NCBI GenBank assembly: GCA_004562395.1
Contig: SFQY01000040.1
Coordinates: 1-17,873, forward strand
From: a bacterium
GTDB taxonomy: Bacteria > Bacillota > Clostridia > Oscillospirales > Oscillospiraceae
DNA: 17,873 nt
Direction of reading: 5' to 3'
Shown: positions 5,428 through 12,641 of the stretch, piece by piece
How the letters are laid out: each line of letters starts with the position of its first letter
Numbering within the stretch: position 1 is the first letter of the stretch
Notes under the pieces: model-generated
Database searches by the model: none
Told to the model about the DNA's origin: nothing
The model's input: only the letters and a program-made list of their open reading frames with translations
Program-made: the position numbers and the translations under genes

Positions 5428-7962
5428 ATGCCCGAGCAGCCGAGAAAGACACCCTGTGGTATTGGTGTGTTAGCCCATGTGGACGCGGGGAAGACGACGC
5501 TGTCGGAGGCGCTGCTCTACCGCAGCGGGGCCAGGCGGACTCTGGGGCGGGTGGACCATCAGGACGCGTTTCTGGATACCCATGAGCTGGAGCGGGCCAG
5601 GGGCATTACGATTTTCTCCAAGCAGGCCATTCTGGAGACGCCCGGCCGGGAGATCACCCTCATCGACACCCCGGGCCATGTGGATTTCGCCCCGGAGGCG
5701 GAGCGGACCATGCCGGTGCTGGACTGCGCGGTGCTGGTCATCAGCGGCACCGACGGGGTCCAGGCCCACACCCTGACCCTGTGGCAGCTGCTGGAGCGCT
5801 ATGAGATCCCGGTGTTTCTGTTCGTCAACAAGATGGACCTGCCGGGAACGGACCGGGCAGCCCTGCTGAAGCAGCTGCAGGATCGGCTGTCGGCGGCCTG
5901 TGTGGATTTTACCGATGGGACGGAAGCGGCGGCGGAGGCCTGCGCCCTCTGCGACGAGGCGCTGCTGGAAAACTATCTGGAAACCGGGGTGGTGACCCGG
6001 GGCAATATCCGGGGGCTGGTGTCCCGGCGGAAGCTGTTCCCCTGCTGCTTCGGCTCCGGACTGCGGCTGGAGGGGGTGGATACCCTGCTGGAGCTGCTGG
6101 ACCGGTACGCTCCGGAGCCGGAATACCCCGAGGCCTTCGCCGCCCGGGTTTACAAAATCTCCCGGGATCCCCAGGGCAACCGCCTGACCTGGCTGAAGGT
6201 CACCGGCGGGAGCCTGAAGGTCCGGTCTTCTTTGTGTTATGTCAACCGAAACGGCGAGGCCCGGGAGGAGAAGCTCTCCCAGCTGCGCCGCTACAGCGGC
6301 GAAAAATTCACCCCGGCGGAGGAGGTCCGGGCGGGGGAAACGGCGGCGGTGACGGGGCTGTCCGAAACCTTCGCCGGGCAGGCTCTGGGGGCGGAGCCGG
6401 TCCGGGCGGTCTATGCCCTGGAGCCGGTGATGACCTATCGGGTGAACCTGCCCCCGGGCTGCGACCCGGCTCTGACCCTGCCCAAGCTGCGGCTGCTGGA
6501 GGAGGAGGAGCCTCAGCTGCACCTGCTGTGGGAAAACGACCAGATCCACGTCCAGATCATGGGCCGGGTGCAGCTGGAGATTTTCCGCAGTCTGGTGCGC
6601 CAGCGCTTCGCTCTGGAGGTGACCCTGGACGACCGCCGGGTCTTTTACAAGGAGACCATCGAAAACACCGTGGAGGGTGTGGGCCACTATGAGCCTCTGC
6701 GCCACTACGCCGAGGTCCACCTGCTTCTGGAGCCCCTGCCCCGGGGCAGCGGGCTGGTCTTCGGCACCCTCTGTCCCACGGACGTGCTGGACGGGAATTA
6801 CCAGCGCCTGATCCTGACCCATCTGGAGGAGAAGGTCCACCGGGGCGTTCTCACCGGCGCGCCCATTACGGATATGAAGATCACCCTGCTGGTGGGCAAG
6901 GCCCACTTGAAGCACACCGAAGGGGGCGATTTCCGCCAGGCTACCTACCGGGCGGTGCGTCAGGGCCTGATGCAGGCACGATCCGTGCTGCTGGAGCCCT
7001 GGTATGCCTTCACCCTGATCCTTCCCACGGAGCAGGTGGGCCGGGCCATCACCGATATCCGGGCCATGAGCGGCGAGTTTGAGCCGCCCCAGGCATCCGG
7101 GGAGCTGTCCACCCTCACGGGACGGGTCCCGGCGGCGGAACTCAAGGACTACGCCGAGACGCTGGCGGCCTACACCCAGGGCCGGGGACGGCTGCAGCTA
7201 ACCCTCATCGGCTACGCCCCCTGCCACAACACCGACGCGGTGGTGGAATCGGCCGGCTACGACCCCGAGGCGGATCTGGACAACACCCCGGATTCCGTGT
7301 TCTGCGCCCACGGGGCGGGCTTCTGCGTCAAGTGGGACCGGGTCCCGGAATACATGCATCTGGAAAGCGGCCTCCGGGAGGAAAAGCCCCCCCAGATCAT
7401 CACCCGCAACGTTCGCTCCGACGAAAAGGAGCTGGAGGCCATCATGGAGCGGGAGTTCGGCCCCATCCGCCGCCCCCAGTACCGGCCCGCCGCCAACCGC
7501 CCGGCCACGGAGGAGATCCCCATCCGGCCCCCCAGGCAGAAGTACATTCTGGTGGACGGCTACAACATCATCTTCGCCTGGGAGGAGCTGGCGGCTCTGG
7601 CAAAGGATGACCTGGACGCCGCCCGGCGGCGGCTGTGCGACCTTCTGTCCAGCTACGCGGGCTTTACCAAATGCCGCCTGGTGGTGGTATTCGACGGCTA
7701 CAAGCAGAAGGGAAATCCCGGGGAAAAGCGGCAGCTGCACAACATTCAGGTGGTCTATACCCGGGAGGGCGAGACTGCCGACGCCTACATCGAGGAGCTG
7801 GCCAGCCAGATCGGCAGCAGCTACGCCGTCCGGGTCGCCACCTCCGACGGCCTGGTGCAGCTGTCCTCCTTCCGCAGCGGCGTTTTGCGGATGTCCGCCA
7901 GGGAGCTGCGGGAGGAAGTGGAACGGGCCAGGAAGGAAATGGAAATCCACTTCCACCAGTGA
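5428..7962 (+). CDS. TetM/EF-G-like translational GTPase fused to a Rae1/YacP-type NYN endonuclease domain
   Basis: 844 aa. Residues 10-230 are a translational GTPase domain: AHVDAGKT (16-23), RGITI (58-62), DTPGH (80-84) and NKMD (134-137). Residues ~235-640 follow the EF-G/TetM domain order II-V, ending in a family-specific stretch, SVFCAHGAGFCVKWDRVPEY (623-642). A linker (~645-703) leads to a NYN domain (705-840) very like Bacillus subtilis Rae1: ILVDGYN (Asp710), VVFDGY (Asp756), ETADAYIE (Asp785), VATSDG (Asp807), then SARELREEVE. Rae1 is known to enter the A site and cut mRNA during translation, and TetM/EF-G domain IV reaches the decoding centre, so the fusion suggests a GTP-driven A-site nuclease or ribosome-rescue factor (inference). 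TetM's YSPVS loop is replaced by HLKHT, which argues against ordinary tetracycline protection. Monocistronic, with its own promoter. The SD AAAGGGGG lies inside an inverted repeat. Confidence 0.9.
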   Translation: MPEQPRKTPCGIGVLAHVDAGKTTLSEALLYRSGARRTLGRVDHQDAFLDTHELERARGITIFSKQAILETPGREITLIDTPGHVDFAPEAERTMPVLDCAVLVISGTDGVQAHTLTLWQLLERYEIPVFLFVNKMDLPGTDRAALLKQLQDRLSAACVDFTDGTEAAAEACALCDEALLENYLETGVVTRGNIRGLVSRRKLFPCCFGSGLRLEGVDTLLELLDRYAPEPEYPEAFAARVYKISRDPQGNRLTWLKVTGGSLKVRSSLCYVNRNGEAREEKLSQLRRYSGEKFTPAEEVRAGETAAVTGLSETFAGQALGAEPVRAVYALEPVMTYRVNLPPGCDPALTLPKLRLLEEEEPQLHLLWENDQIHVQIMGRVQLEIFRSLVRQRFALEVTLDDRRVFYKETIENTVEGVGHYEPLRHYAEVHLLLEPLPRGSGLVFGTLCPTDVLDGNYQRLILTHLEEKVHRGVLTGAPITDMKITLLVGKAHLKHTEGGDFRQATYRAVRQGLMQARSVLLEPWYAFTLILPTEQVGRAITDIRAMSGEFEPPQASGELSTLTGRVPAAELKDYAETLAAYTQGRGRLQLTLIGYAPCHNTDAVVESAGYDPEADLDNTPDSVFCAHGAGFCVKWDRVPEYMHLESGLREEKPPQIITRNVRSDEKELEAIMEREFGPIRRPQYRPAANRPATEEIPIRPPRQKYILVDGYNIIFAWEELAALAKDDLDAARRRLCDLLSSYAGFTKCRLVVVFDGYKQKGNPGEKRQLHNIQVVYTREGETADAYIEELASQIGSSYAVRVATSDGLVQLSSFRSGVLRMSARELREEVERARKEMEIHFHQ

Positions 7963-7979
7963 ACCCGGCGAAAAATGTC

Positions 7980-8008
7980 TTCCCTTTTCCCTGGGGATGG
8001 AGTATAAT
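7980..8008 (+). promoter_or_regulatory. Possible promoter of the PsiE-family gene
   Basis: A perfect TATAAT at 8003-8008 lies 53 bp before the coding start. The -35 position (TTCCCT, 7980-7985) is a poor match. Without a clear terminator after the GTPase gene, readthrough from upstream is also possible. Confidence 0.45.
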
Positions 8009-8060
8009 GAAGAAAAGCACCGGATTGTCCCGGAAAATACACCACACAGGAGGAATCTTT

Positions 8061-8513
8061 ATGAACAATCTGCCCCCGAACAGTGACTCCAAGGCCAAGA
8101 GCCGCCAGGAGTGGCTTGCCCGATTCGACCGGAATGTGGAGAGCATTTTCCGCAGGATCCTGCATCTGCTGGAGCATGTGATTGCCGCTGTGGCGATCGT
8201 GGTGCTGTTGGCGGGCATCGGGGTGGAGATCAGCCGCATGTTCACGCAGGCCCATTATTTCGTCGAAGTGGAGGAGGTCCTGACCCGGCTCCTGACCCTG
8301 GTGGTGGGACTGGAATTTGTCAAGATGCTGGTGGACATCACGCCTGCCAACATTACTGAGGTCCTGGCTGTGGCCATTACCCGCCATGTGATCCTGAACC
8401 ATGAAAATCCCATCAACAATCTGATCTGCGTGGCCTGTATCGCGGGCCTGTTTGCCATCCGCCGGTTCCTGGTCCGCCGCAGCGAGCTGCAGGAGGAAAT
8501 GGCGGAAGAATAA
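8061..8513 (+). CDS. PsiE-family membrane protein
   Basis: 150 aa, resembling the phosphate-starvation-inducible E (PsiE) family of small four-helix inner-membrane proteins of unknown molecular function. A charged N-terminal ~28 residues precede hydrophobic segments at roughly 35-60 (HVIAAVAIVVLLAGIGVEI), 72-92 (LTRLLTLVVGLEFVKMLVDI), 96-113 and 120-138 (NNLICVACIAGLFAIRRFLV). The LEFVKML...EVLAVAITRHVILNHENP core is the part I match to the family. The ATG at 8061 has AGGAGG 9 nt upstream; the frame is open further upstream only because it overlaps the GTPase gene. No phosphate genes are nearby, so the phosphate link is by family name only. Confidence 0.78.
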   Translation: MNNLPPNSDSKAKSRQEWLARFDRNVESIFRRILHLLEHVIAAVAIVVLLAGIGVEISRMFTQAHYFVEVEEVLTRLLTLVVGLEFVKMLVDITPANITEVLAVAITRHVILNHENPINNLICVACIAGLFAIRRFLVRRSELQEEMAEE

Positions 8514-8583
8514 ATTCCCACGCCCCGCTCCCGGCCCGGCCGTGGAAGCGTTGGGACGCGGACGTTATTGAGGAGGCTTTTTT

Positions 8584-8997
8584 ATGTGGTTTGTCTTTGC
8601 GCTGGGCAGCGCCCTGTTTGCGGCCCTGACGTCCATACTGGCCAAGGTGGGCATTGACGGCGTCAATTCCAATCTGGCGACCGCCATCCGGACGGTGGTG
8701 GTGCTGGTGATGGCCTGGGGCATGGTGTTCCTCACCGATGCCCAGAACGGCATTTCCTCCATCAGCCGGAAAAGCTGGATATTTCTGATCCTGTCGGGTC
8801 TGGCCACTGGGGCCTCCTGGCTGTGCTATTACCGGGCGCTGCAGATTGGGGACGCCTCCAAGGTGGTGCCGGTGGACAAGCTCAGCGTGGTCATTACCCT
8901 GATCCTGGCCTTCACCTTTCTCCATGAGAAATTTACCTGGAAGTCCGGCCTGGGAGCGGCCCTCATCACCCTGGGTACCTTGCTGATGATTCTGTGA
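8584..8997 (+). CDS. Single-domain EamA (DMT) transporter
   Basis: 137 aa with about five hydrophobic helices, matching one EamA repeat rather than the usual tandem pair (~290 aa). Visible features are the N-terminal FALGSALFAALTSILAKVGI, the central SGLATGASWLCYYRALQIGD, and the C-terminal PVDKLSVVITLILAFTFLHEK followed by a last helix (GAALITLGTLLMIL). Half-size members act as dimers, by family knowledge; the substrate is unknown. GAGGAGG lies 7 nt upstream of the ATG. It sits 70 bp after the PsiE-family gene on the same strand with no terminator between, so cotranscription is plausible. A strong terminator follows. Confidence 0.87.
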   Translation: MWFVFALGSALFAALTSILAKVGIDGVNSNLATAIRTVVVLVMAWGMVFLTDAQNGISSISRKSWIFLILSGLATGASWLCYYRALQIGDASKVVPVDKLSVVITLILAFTFLHEKFTWKSGLGAALITLGTLLMIL

Positions 8998-9021
8998 TAC
9001 TCTGATATGCCAACGAAATTC

Positions 9022-9058
9022 CCCCCGAGGCGGAAACCGATCCGCTTCGGGGGTTTTT
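9022..9058 (+). terminator. Intrinsic terminator after the EamA gene
   Basis: CCCCCGAGGCGGA (9022-9034) pairs with TCCGCTTCGGGGG (9041-9053), including one G-U pair, with a 6-nt loop and five T residues after it. It lies 25 bp downstream of the EamA stop codon. Confidence 0.9.
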
Positions 9059-9064
9059 GCCGGC

Positions 9065-9280
9065 TGATCGTTTGTCTTATGACGTCAGTTCATTGGTTCC
9101 ACTGGCGCGTTAGCACCCAAGCCTTCTCCTTGAGGAGAAGGTGCCCCAGGCCGCAGCCTGGGGCGGATGTGGTGTGCGGTACACAGTCGCGATGATCGGG
9201 ACATTTCGGCGAAAACGTACCGCTGTAACACCACATCAGTCTCTGGTGGAATCATCACGCATTCGTACGATAAACGGTCA
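9065..9280. repeat. Palindromic intergenic element with TGATCGTTT-type ends
   Basis: TGATCGTTTGTC (9065-9076) is repeated in inverted form at 9269-9280 with two mismatches. The interior carries nested hairpins: CCTTCTCC/GGAGAAGG, GCCCCAGGC/GCCTGGGGC, and a longer GATGTGGTG...CACCACATC stem. The end motif resembles the AAATGATCGTTTA repeats at 15875-16048. No reading frame with a credible start was found, so it looks like a non-autonomous, MITE-like repeat. Confidence 0.6.
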
Positions 9281-9311
9281 TTTTCAGTGGGGGTGGGCTG
9301 GGGAAGCATTT

Positions 9312-9590
9312 TTAGGAGGATGGCAGCTGGGTCTGGAGGCTGCGCAGGAGGGACTCGCACAGCTGCCGCTGGATGGCTTCCAGGGCGTCCACCATGATTT
9401 CCAGGTCCGGGTCCTCCCCGGTTTGCTCCACCCCAAGCCGCCGGCAGAGCCGTTCATAGGCTTCCCGCATCCGGCAGTACTCCCTCTCGCAGGGGCTCTC
9501 CGGAGCAAAGGCGTTCTCCACCCAGGGCACAGCGTCCCCGGGGCCCAGATGCCCCAGAAGGGACAGATAGATATCCTCAAAATCTGCCAT
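9312..9590 (-). CDS. Small hypothetical acidic helical protein
   Basis: 92 aa starting MADFEDIYLSLLGHLGPGD. It is acidic and largely helical, with the conserved-looking core EREYCRMREAYERLCRRLG...DPDLEIMVDALEAIQRQLCESLL. The style recalls small DUF6809-like proteins of gut Clostridia, but I cannot confirm a family. The ATG at 9588-9590 is chosen because AGAGGTGAG lies just upstream; the in-frame GTG at 9599 is part of that SD. A near-consensus promoter drives it, and it is divergent from the 53-aa gene at 9685. Function unknown. Confidence 0.72.
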   Translation of the reverse strand: MADFEDIYLSLLGHLGPGDAVPWVENAFAPESPCEREYCRMREAYERLCRRLGVEQTGEDPDLEIMVDALEAIQRQLCESLLRSLQTQLPSS

Positions 9591-9620
9591 TTTTCTCACC
9601 TCTATTTTGATAATATACTT

Positions 9621-9649
9621 AGTATACCAGATATTTATGGCCTCGTCAA
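9621..9649 (-). promoter_or_regulatory. Promoter of the 92-aa hypothetical gene
   Basis: On the minus strand, TTGACG (9644-9649) and TATACT (9621-9626) with a 17-bp spacer. The -10 box is half of a palindrome, TATACTTAGTATA (9614-9626), which could be an operator. Confidence 0.8.
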
Positions 9650-9657
9650 CGGAAAAG

Positions 9658-9672
9658 GTATACCATGTATAC
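9658..9672. promoter_or_regulatory. Possible operator GTATAC-CAT-GTATAC
   Basis: Two GTATAC boxes three bases apart sit just before the ribosome binding site of the 53-aa gene. A third GTATAC (9622-9627) is part of the divergent promoter's -10 region. Clustered short palindromes are typical of ribbon-helix-helix binding sites, so the neighbouring small protein may bind here (inference). Confidence 0.4.
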
Positions 9673-9684
9673 AGGTGATGAAAA

Positions 9685-9846
9685 ATGAAGAAAACAGAAT
9701 ATATTACTTATCGTACGGATGCAAATATAAAGTCCGTACTGACCAAAATTGCTGCTGAGAAGAAATGGAGCATTTCTCAGCTTTCCGAGGAGATCATCCG
9801 CCAGTGGCTTCAGGAAAAGCGCCCGGAGCTGTTGGAGGAGGAATGA
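9685..9846 (+). CDS. Small ribbon-helix-helix-like DNA-binding protein (53 aa)
   Basis: 53 aa from an ATG at 9685, with AGGTGAT about 5-9 nt upstream. The N-terminal short beta-like stretch (KKTEYITYRTD) is followed by two helices (ANIKSVLTKIAAEKKW and SISQLSEEIIRQWLQEKRPE). This is the layout of Arc/MetJ-type ribbon-helix-helix repressors, or of small antitoxins. The match is by pattern only, without a diagnostic signature. It is divergent from the 92-aa hypothetical gene, with TATAC-rich palindromes between them. A strong terminator follows 22 bp after the stop. Confidence 0.68.
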   Translation: MKKTEYITYRTDANIKSVLTKIAAEKKWSISQLSEEIIRQWLQEKRPELLEEE

Positions 9847-9868
9847 GCGTCTCTTCTCCCAAAGAAAC

Positions 9869-9914
9869 AAAATCCCCCCGAGGCGGACATGCTTTCCGTT
9901 TCAGGGGGATTTTT
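9869..9914 (+). terminator. Intrinsic terminator after the 53-aa gene
   Basis: AAAATCCCCC (9869-9878) pairs with GGGGGATTTTT (9904-9914) around an imperfect inner stem (GGCGGA/TCCGTT). The T-run supports termination of the rightward transcript. It resembles the terminator at 9022-9058. Confidence 0.8.
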
Positions 9915-9967
9915 CGTTGAGGGAAGGCGCCAACGGTCAAGGATTCCCGCAAAACCATAAAATGGAA

Positions 9968-10268
9968 TGTGCTTATCGGTTTCCCTCGGCAAGCCGATAA
10001 ATTGGAATTTGACGTTATCATAATTCGTAGGGCGGGGTCATGACCCCGCCGACCCGCTGCGAGTTTCCGACCAGTTGGTTGAACGGAAAATGGCTCGTTC
10101 ATACCGTAGGGCGGGGGCTTGCCCCCGCCAAAACGTAACTTTTTTCTGGCGATTCCGTTGAATGATCCCCGGTCAAAAACCGAAACCTGGTCGGCGGGGT
10201 CATGACATAAGCCCTACGCCCCGCCAAACACCAATTTATCGGGCAGCTGAGGAAAACCGATATGCACA
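9968..10268. repeat. Hairpin element, family A copy 1 (301 bp)
   Basis: The ends are TGTGCTTATCGGTTT (left) and the near-complement AAAACCGATATGCACA (right), each followed inward by a GATAAATTGG-type box. The same ends bound the element at 11741-11902 and open the one at 17623. The interior here differs: it holds hairpins built on the GTAGGGCGGGG motif (10027-10052, 10106-10131 and again near 10193-10227). No credible gene was found. It looks like a non-autonomous, palindromic element carrying a second repeat family inside it. Confidence 0.7.
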
Positions 10269-10335
10269 AAATGGAAAATGATTGTTTATCCTTTCGTCCC
10301 TCATCAGCAGCTGGTGACATTGCCGGGGGGATGGG

Positions 10336-11622
10336 TCACAGGCCGTAGACCAGCCAGATGTAGATGTACGCCGGGAGGATGGCGGCCAGGGTGAAGGGGA
10401 TGCCGATCTTGAAGAAGTCCCGGTTGGCCACTTCATAGCCCTCCCGGCGCAGGATGCCGATGGCGGCGATGTTGGCGGAGGCGCCGATGGGGGTGATGTT
10501 GCCGCCCAGGGTGGCTCCGGAGAGGAGGCCGAAGTACAGCGGCGTGGGGTCGCAGCCCATGGCCGCCGCCAGGCCGCCGATCACCGGGATCATGGTGGCC
10601 ACATAGGGGATGTTGTCGATGAAGGCGGAGATCAGCACCGAGGCCCAGACGATGATGGTATACATCCGGAAAACGCTGCCGCCGCCCAGATGGGCCAGCA
10701 GTCCCGCCAGGGCGTCTATAACTCCCTCGTGGGTGATGCCGCCGATCATCAGGAACAGGCCCACCAGCAGACCCAGAGTCTCAAAATCGATGGCCTTTAA
10801 AGGATCCGTCACGGCCTGCGGTTTCCTGTATCTGACCAGATTATAGATCAGGCCCACAACGAACAGGGCGCAGCAGATGATGCCGTTGGTCTCGGAGGGC
10901 AGGTTCCAGCTTTCCGGAGCGAAGGAGGCGCAGATCAGCAGCAAAATCGCGCCGAAGAGCAGGCAGGTGGGGATGTAATCCGTGACCGGTGTCAGGGCGC
11001 CGGTGCCGGGAACGGCCTCCTTTTCCTTCCGGAACAGGAAGTACACGATGCAGGCCGAAAGCACCGCTCCCAGCTCCACCGCGAAGAAAATGGAGGGCTT
11101 TCCCTGATACCAAAAGAAGTCCATGAAGCTCATGTCCAGGGCGGAGCCCAGCATGATGGCGGTGGTATCGCCCACCAGGGTGGCCGCGCCCTGGAGGTTG
11201 GAGGACACGGCGATGGAAATGAGAATGGGTACCGGGTTGGTTTTCAGCTTGCGGCAGATCTCCAGGGCCACCGGCGCCACCATCAGCACCGTGGCCACGT
11301 TGTCCACGAAGGCGGAGATGATCCCGGCAAACAGGCTCAGGCATACGGCGGCCCACTGGATATTGGGCACCCGGGCCATGATCATGTCCGCCATCCGGGC
11401 GGGCATCCGGCTGTCAATAAACAGCTGCACCAGACCCATGGTACCGCCGATCATCAGCAGCACGTTAAAGTCCAGGGAGGGCAGGATCTGATTTCCGGGC
11501 AGCATCCCGGAGATAACAAACAGCACTCCGGAGGCCAGGGCGATGTAGGGGCGGTACTTGCCGAAGGTCAGCATCAGCACGTAGGTGACGGCAAACAGAG
11601 CGATGGCAGGCAGCATGGGCAT
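10336..11622 (-). CDS. ArsB/NhaD/SLC13-type ion permease
   Basis: A 428-aa polytopic membrane protein of the ion transporter superfamily, with the internal duplication typical of it. Repeat 1 contains SAFVDNVATVLMVAPVALEI and SSNLQGAATLVGDTTAIMLG. Repeat 2 contains SAFIDNIPYVATMIPVIGG and SGATLGGNITPIGASANIAA. These paired helix-breaking motifs line the substrate path in family members. About 11 hydrophobic segments are visible. The substrate (Na+/H+, arsenite, citrate or dicarboxylate) cannot be decided from sequence, and no ars genes adjoin it. The start chosen is the ATG at 11620-11622 (MPMLPAIALF), after AAGGAAAGGA. The upstream ATG at 11662-11664 overlaps a TATAAT box, so it is probably promoter, not coding. 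Confidence 0.85.
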   Translation of the reverse strand: MPMLPAIALFAVTYVLMLTFGKYRPYIALASGVLFVISGMLPGNQILPSLDFNVLLMIGGTMGLVQLFIDSRMPARMADMIMARVPNIQWAAVCLSLFAGIISAFVDNVATVLMVAPVALEICRKLKTNPVPILISIAVSSNLQGAATLVGDTTAIMLGSALDMSFMDFFWYQGKPSIFFAVELGAVLSACIVYFLFRKEKEAVPGTGALTPVTDYIPTCLLFGAILLLICASFAPESWNLPSETNGIICCALFVVGLIYNLVRYRKPQAVTDPLKAIDFETLGLLVGLFLMIGGITHEGVIDALAGLLAHLGGGSVFRMYTIIVWASVLISAFIDNIPYVATMIPVIGGLAAAMGCDPTPLYFGLLSGATLGGNITPIGASANIAAIGILRREGYEVANRDFFKIGIPFTLAAILPAYIYIWLVYGL

Positions 11623-11662
11623 TCGTTCCTTTCCTTTTGCCGGCGGGCCGGCTTTTTGCTCC

Positions 11663-11696
11663 ATTATACCCGCTGGACCCTGCCCGGGCCAGTCAA
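11663..11696 (-). promoter_or_regulatory. Possible promoter of the ion permease
   Basis: On the minus strand a perfect TATAAT (11663-11668) lies about 40 bp before the chosen start. TTGACT (11691-11696) is 22 bp further up, a longer spacer than usual, so the -35 assignment is weak. Confidence 0.45.
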
Positions 11697-11740
11697 GATG
11701 CGGTTAAGGAACGGAGGGAAAGAAAACGCGGAACGAAAAG

Positions 11741-11902
11741 GCAAACTGTGCTTATCGGTTTCACTCAGCAAGGGAGAAAATTGGAATTTGTAAGGATGAG
11801 TACCGCATAATGCCTTCCCCCGGGGGAAGGTATTGTGCGGCACTCATCCTTACAAACACCAATTTATCGGGCAGCTGCATAAAACCGATATGCACAGTTT
11901 GC
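11741..11902. repeat. Hairpin element, family A copy 2 (162 bp)
   Basis: An almost fully palindromic element with outer arms GCAAACTGTGC (11741-11751) and its exact complement (11892-11902). It then has the TATCGGTTT and AATTGG boxes shared with copy 1, and a long inner stem around TTTGTAAGGATGAGT / ACTCATCCTTACAAA that closes on a CCCCCGGGGG tip near 11819-11826. The right half (11822-11860) is identical over 39 nt, in inverted orientation, to 17659-17697. It lies between the permease promoter and the end of the response-regulator gene. No coding potential was seen. Confidence 0.8.
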
Positions 11903-11951
11903 ATTTGGCCTTCCCCATCCCCTGTGGAAAGGCCGGAGGCGGCGGGGTGGG

Positions 11952-12641
11952 TTACTCGTCCAGCATCCGGTAGCCTACGCCCAGCTCGTTGACCACGTAG
12001 CGGTTGTCGCCAGGACGGCAGCCCAGCTTTTTGCGGATGTTGGCCATGTTCACCTGGAGCTTCTTCACGCTTCCGTCGTCCAGGCTGCCCCAGATGGAGC
12101 GGATGATGGAGGCGTAGGTCATGACCTTTCCGGTGTGGAGGCTCAGCAGGGAGAGAATGTTGTATTCCGTCTGGGTCAGATGGACCGGACGGCCCTCCAC
12201 ACTGACCTGGCGGCGGTCATAGTCGATGACCAGTCCGTCCGCCTGAAAGCACCCGGCCCGGTCGGGGGCGCGGCTGATGCGCAGGGCCGCCCGGATCCGT
12301 GCCAGCAGCTCCGCCGTGCCGAAGGGCTTGGTGATGTAATCGTTGGCTCCCGCGTCCAGAGCGGCTACCTTGTCGATCTCGTCGGAGCGGGCGGACAGGA
12401 CGATGATGGGTACGGCGCTGTCCCGCCGGACCCGGCGGATGAACTCCGCTCCGTCCATATCCGGCAGTCCCAGATCCAGCACCACCAGGTCCGGGGTGTG
12501 GGAGGTGAACACCAGCAGCCCCTGGCCGCACCGGCCGGCGGTCAGAACCTGGTAGCCCCCGGTTTCCAGCACGGTCTGGACAAAACCGGCGATGCTGGAG
12601 TCGTCCTCCACGATCAGAATTTTATATTTGTTGTTCCCCAT
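11952..12641 (-). CDS. KdpE-like OmpR-family response regulator
   Basis: 229 aa. The receiver domain (1-120) has Asp13/Asp14, the phosphoacceptor Asp56 (VVLDLGLPDMDG), Ser83 and Lys105 (TKPFG). The C-terminal OmpR/PhoB winged helix (about 130-228) contains LTQTEYNILSLLSLHTGKV and KKLQVNMANIRKKLG, the KdpE style of recognition region. The gene overlaps the upstream histidine-kinase gene by 20 bp (12622-12641), indicating translational coupling. Close resemblance is to KdpE, which controls potassium uptake, but no kdpFABC genes are in the window, so the regulon is unknown. Confidence 0.92.
   Translation of the reverse strand: MGNNKYKILIVEDDSSIAGFVQTVLETGGYQVLTAGRCGQGLLVFTSHTPDLVVLDLGLPDMDGAEFIRRVRRDSAVPIIVLSARSDEIDKVAALDAGANDYITKPFGTAELLARIRAALRISRAPDRAGCFQADGLVIDYDRRQVSVEGRPVHLTQTEYNILSLLSLHTGKVMTYASIIRSIWGSLDDGSVKKLQVNMANIRKKLGCRPGDNRYVVNELGVGYRMLDE

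Noticed and set aside
5470..6915. Long antisense frame opposite the GTPase gene
   Set aside because: It is Gln/Leu/Pro-rich mirror translation of a GC-rich gene, with no family resemblance. The plus-strand gene is certain.
5428..7350. Classical tetracycline resistance gene (tetM/O/W class)
   Set aside because: The domain order matches, but the drug-clearing YSPVS loop is missing and a nuclease domain follows; resistance is not supported.
9141..9758. 205-codon plus-strand frame across the element and hypothetical gene
   Set aside because: It lacks a start signal and runs through a palindromic element, an antisense gene and two promoters.
11906..11934. Terminator of the two-component operon (GGCCTTCC/GGAAAGGCC hairpin)
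   Set aside because: The stem is short and there is no T-run on the minus strand after it; not convincing.
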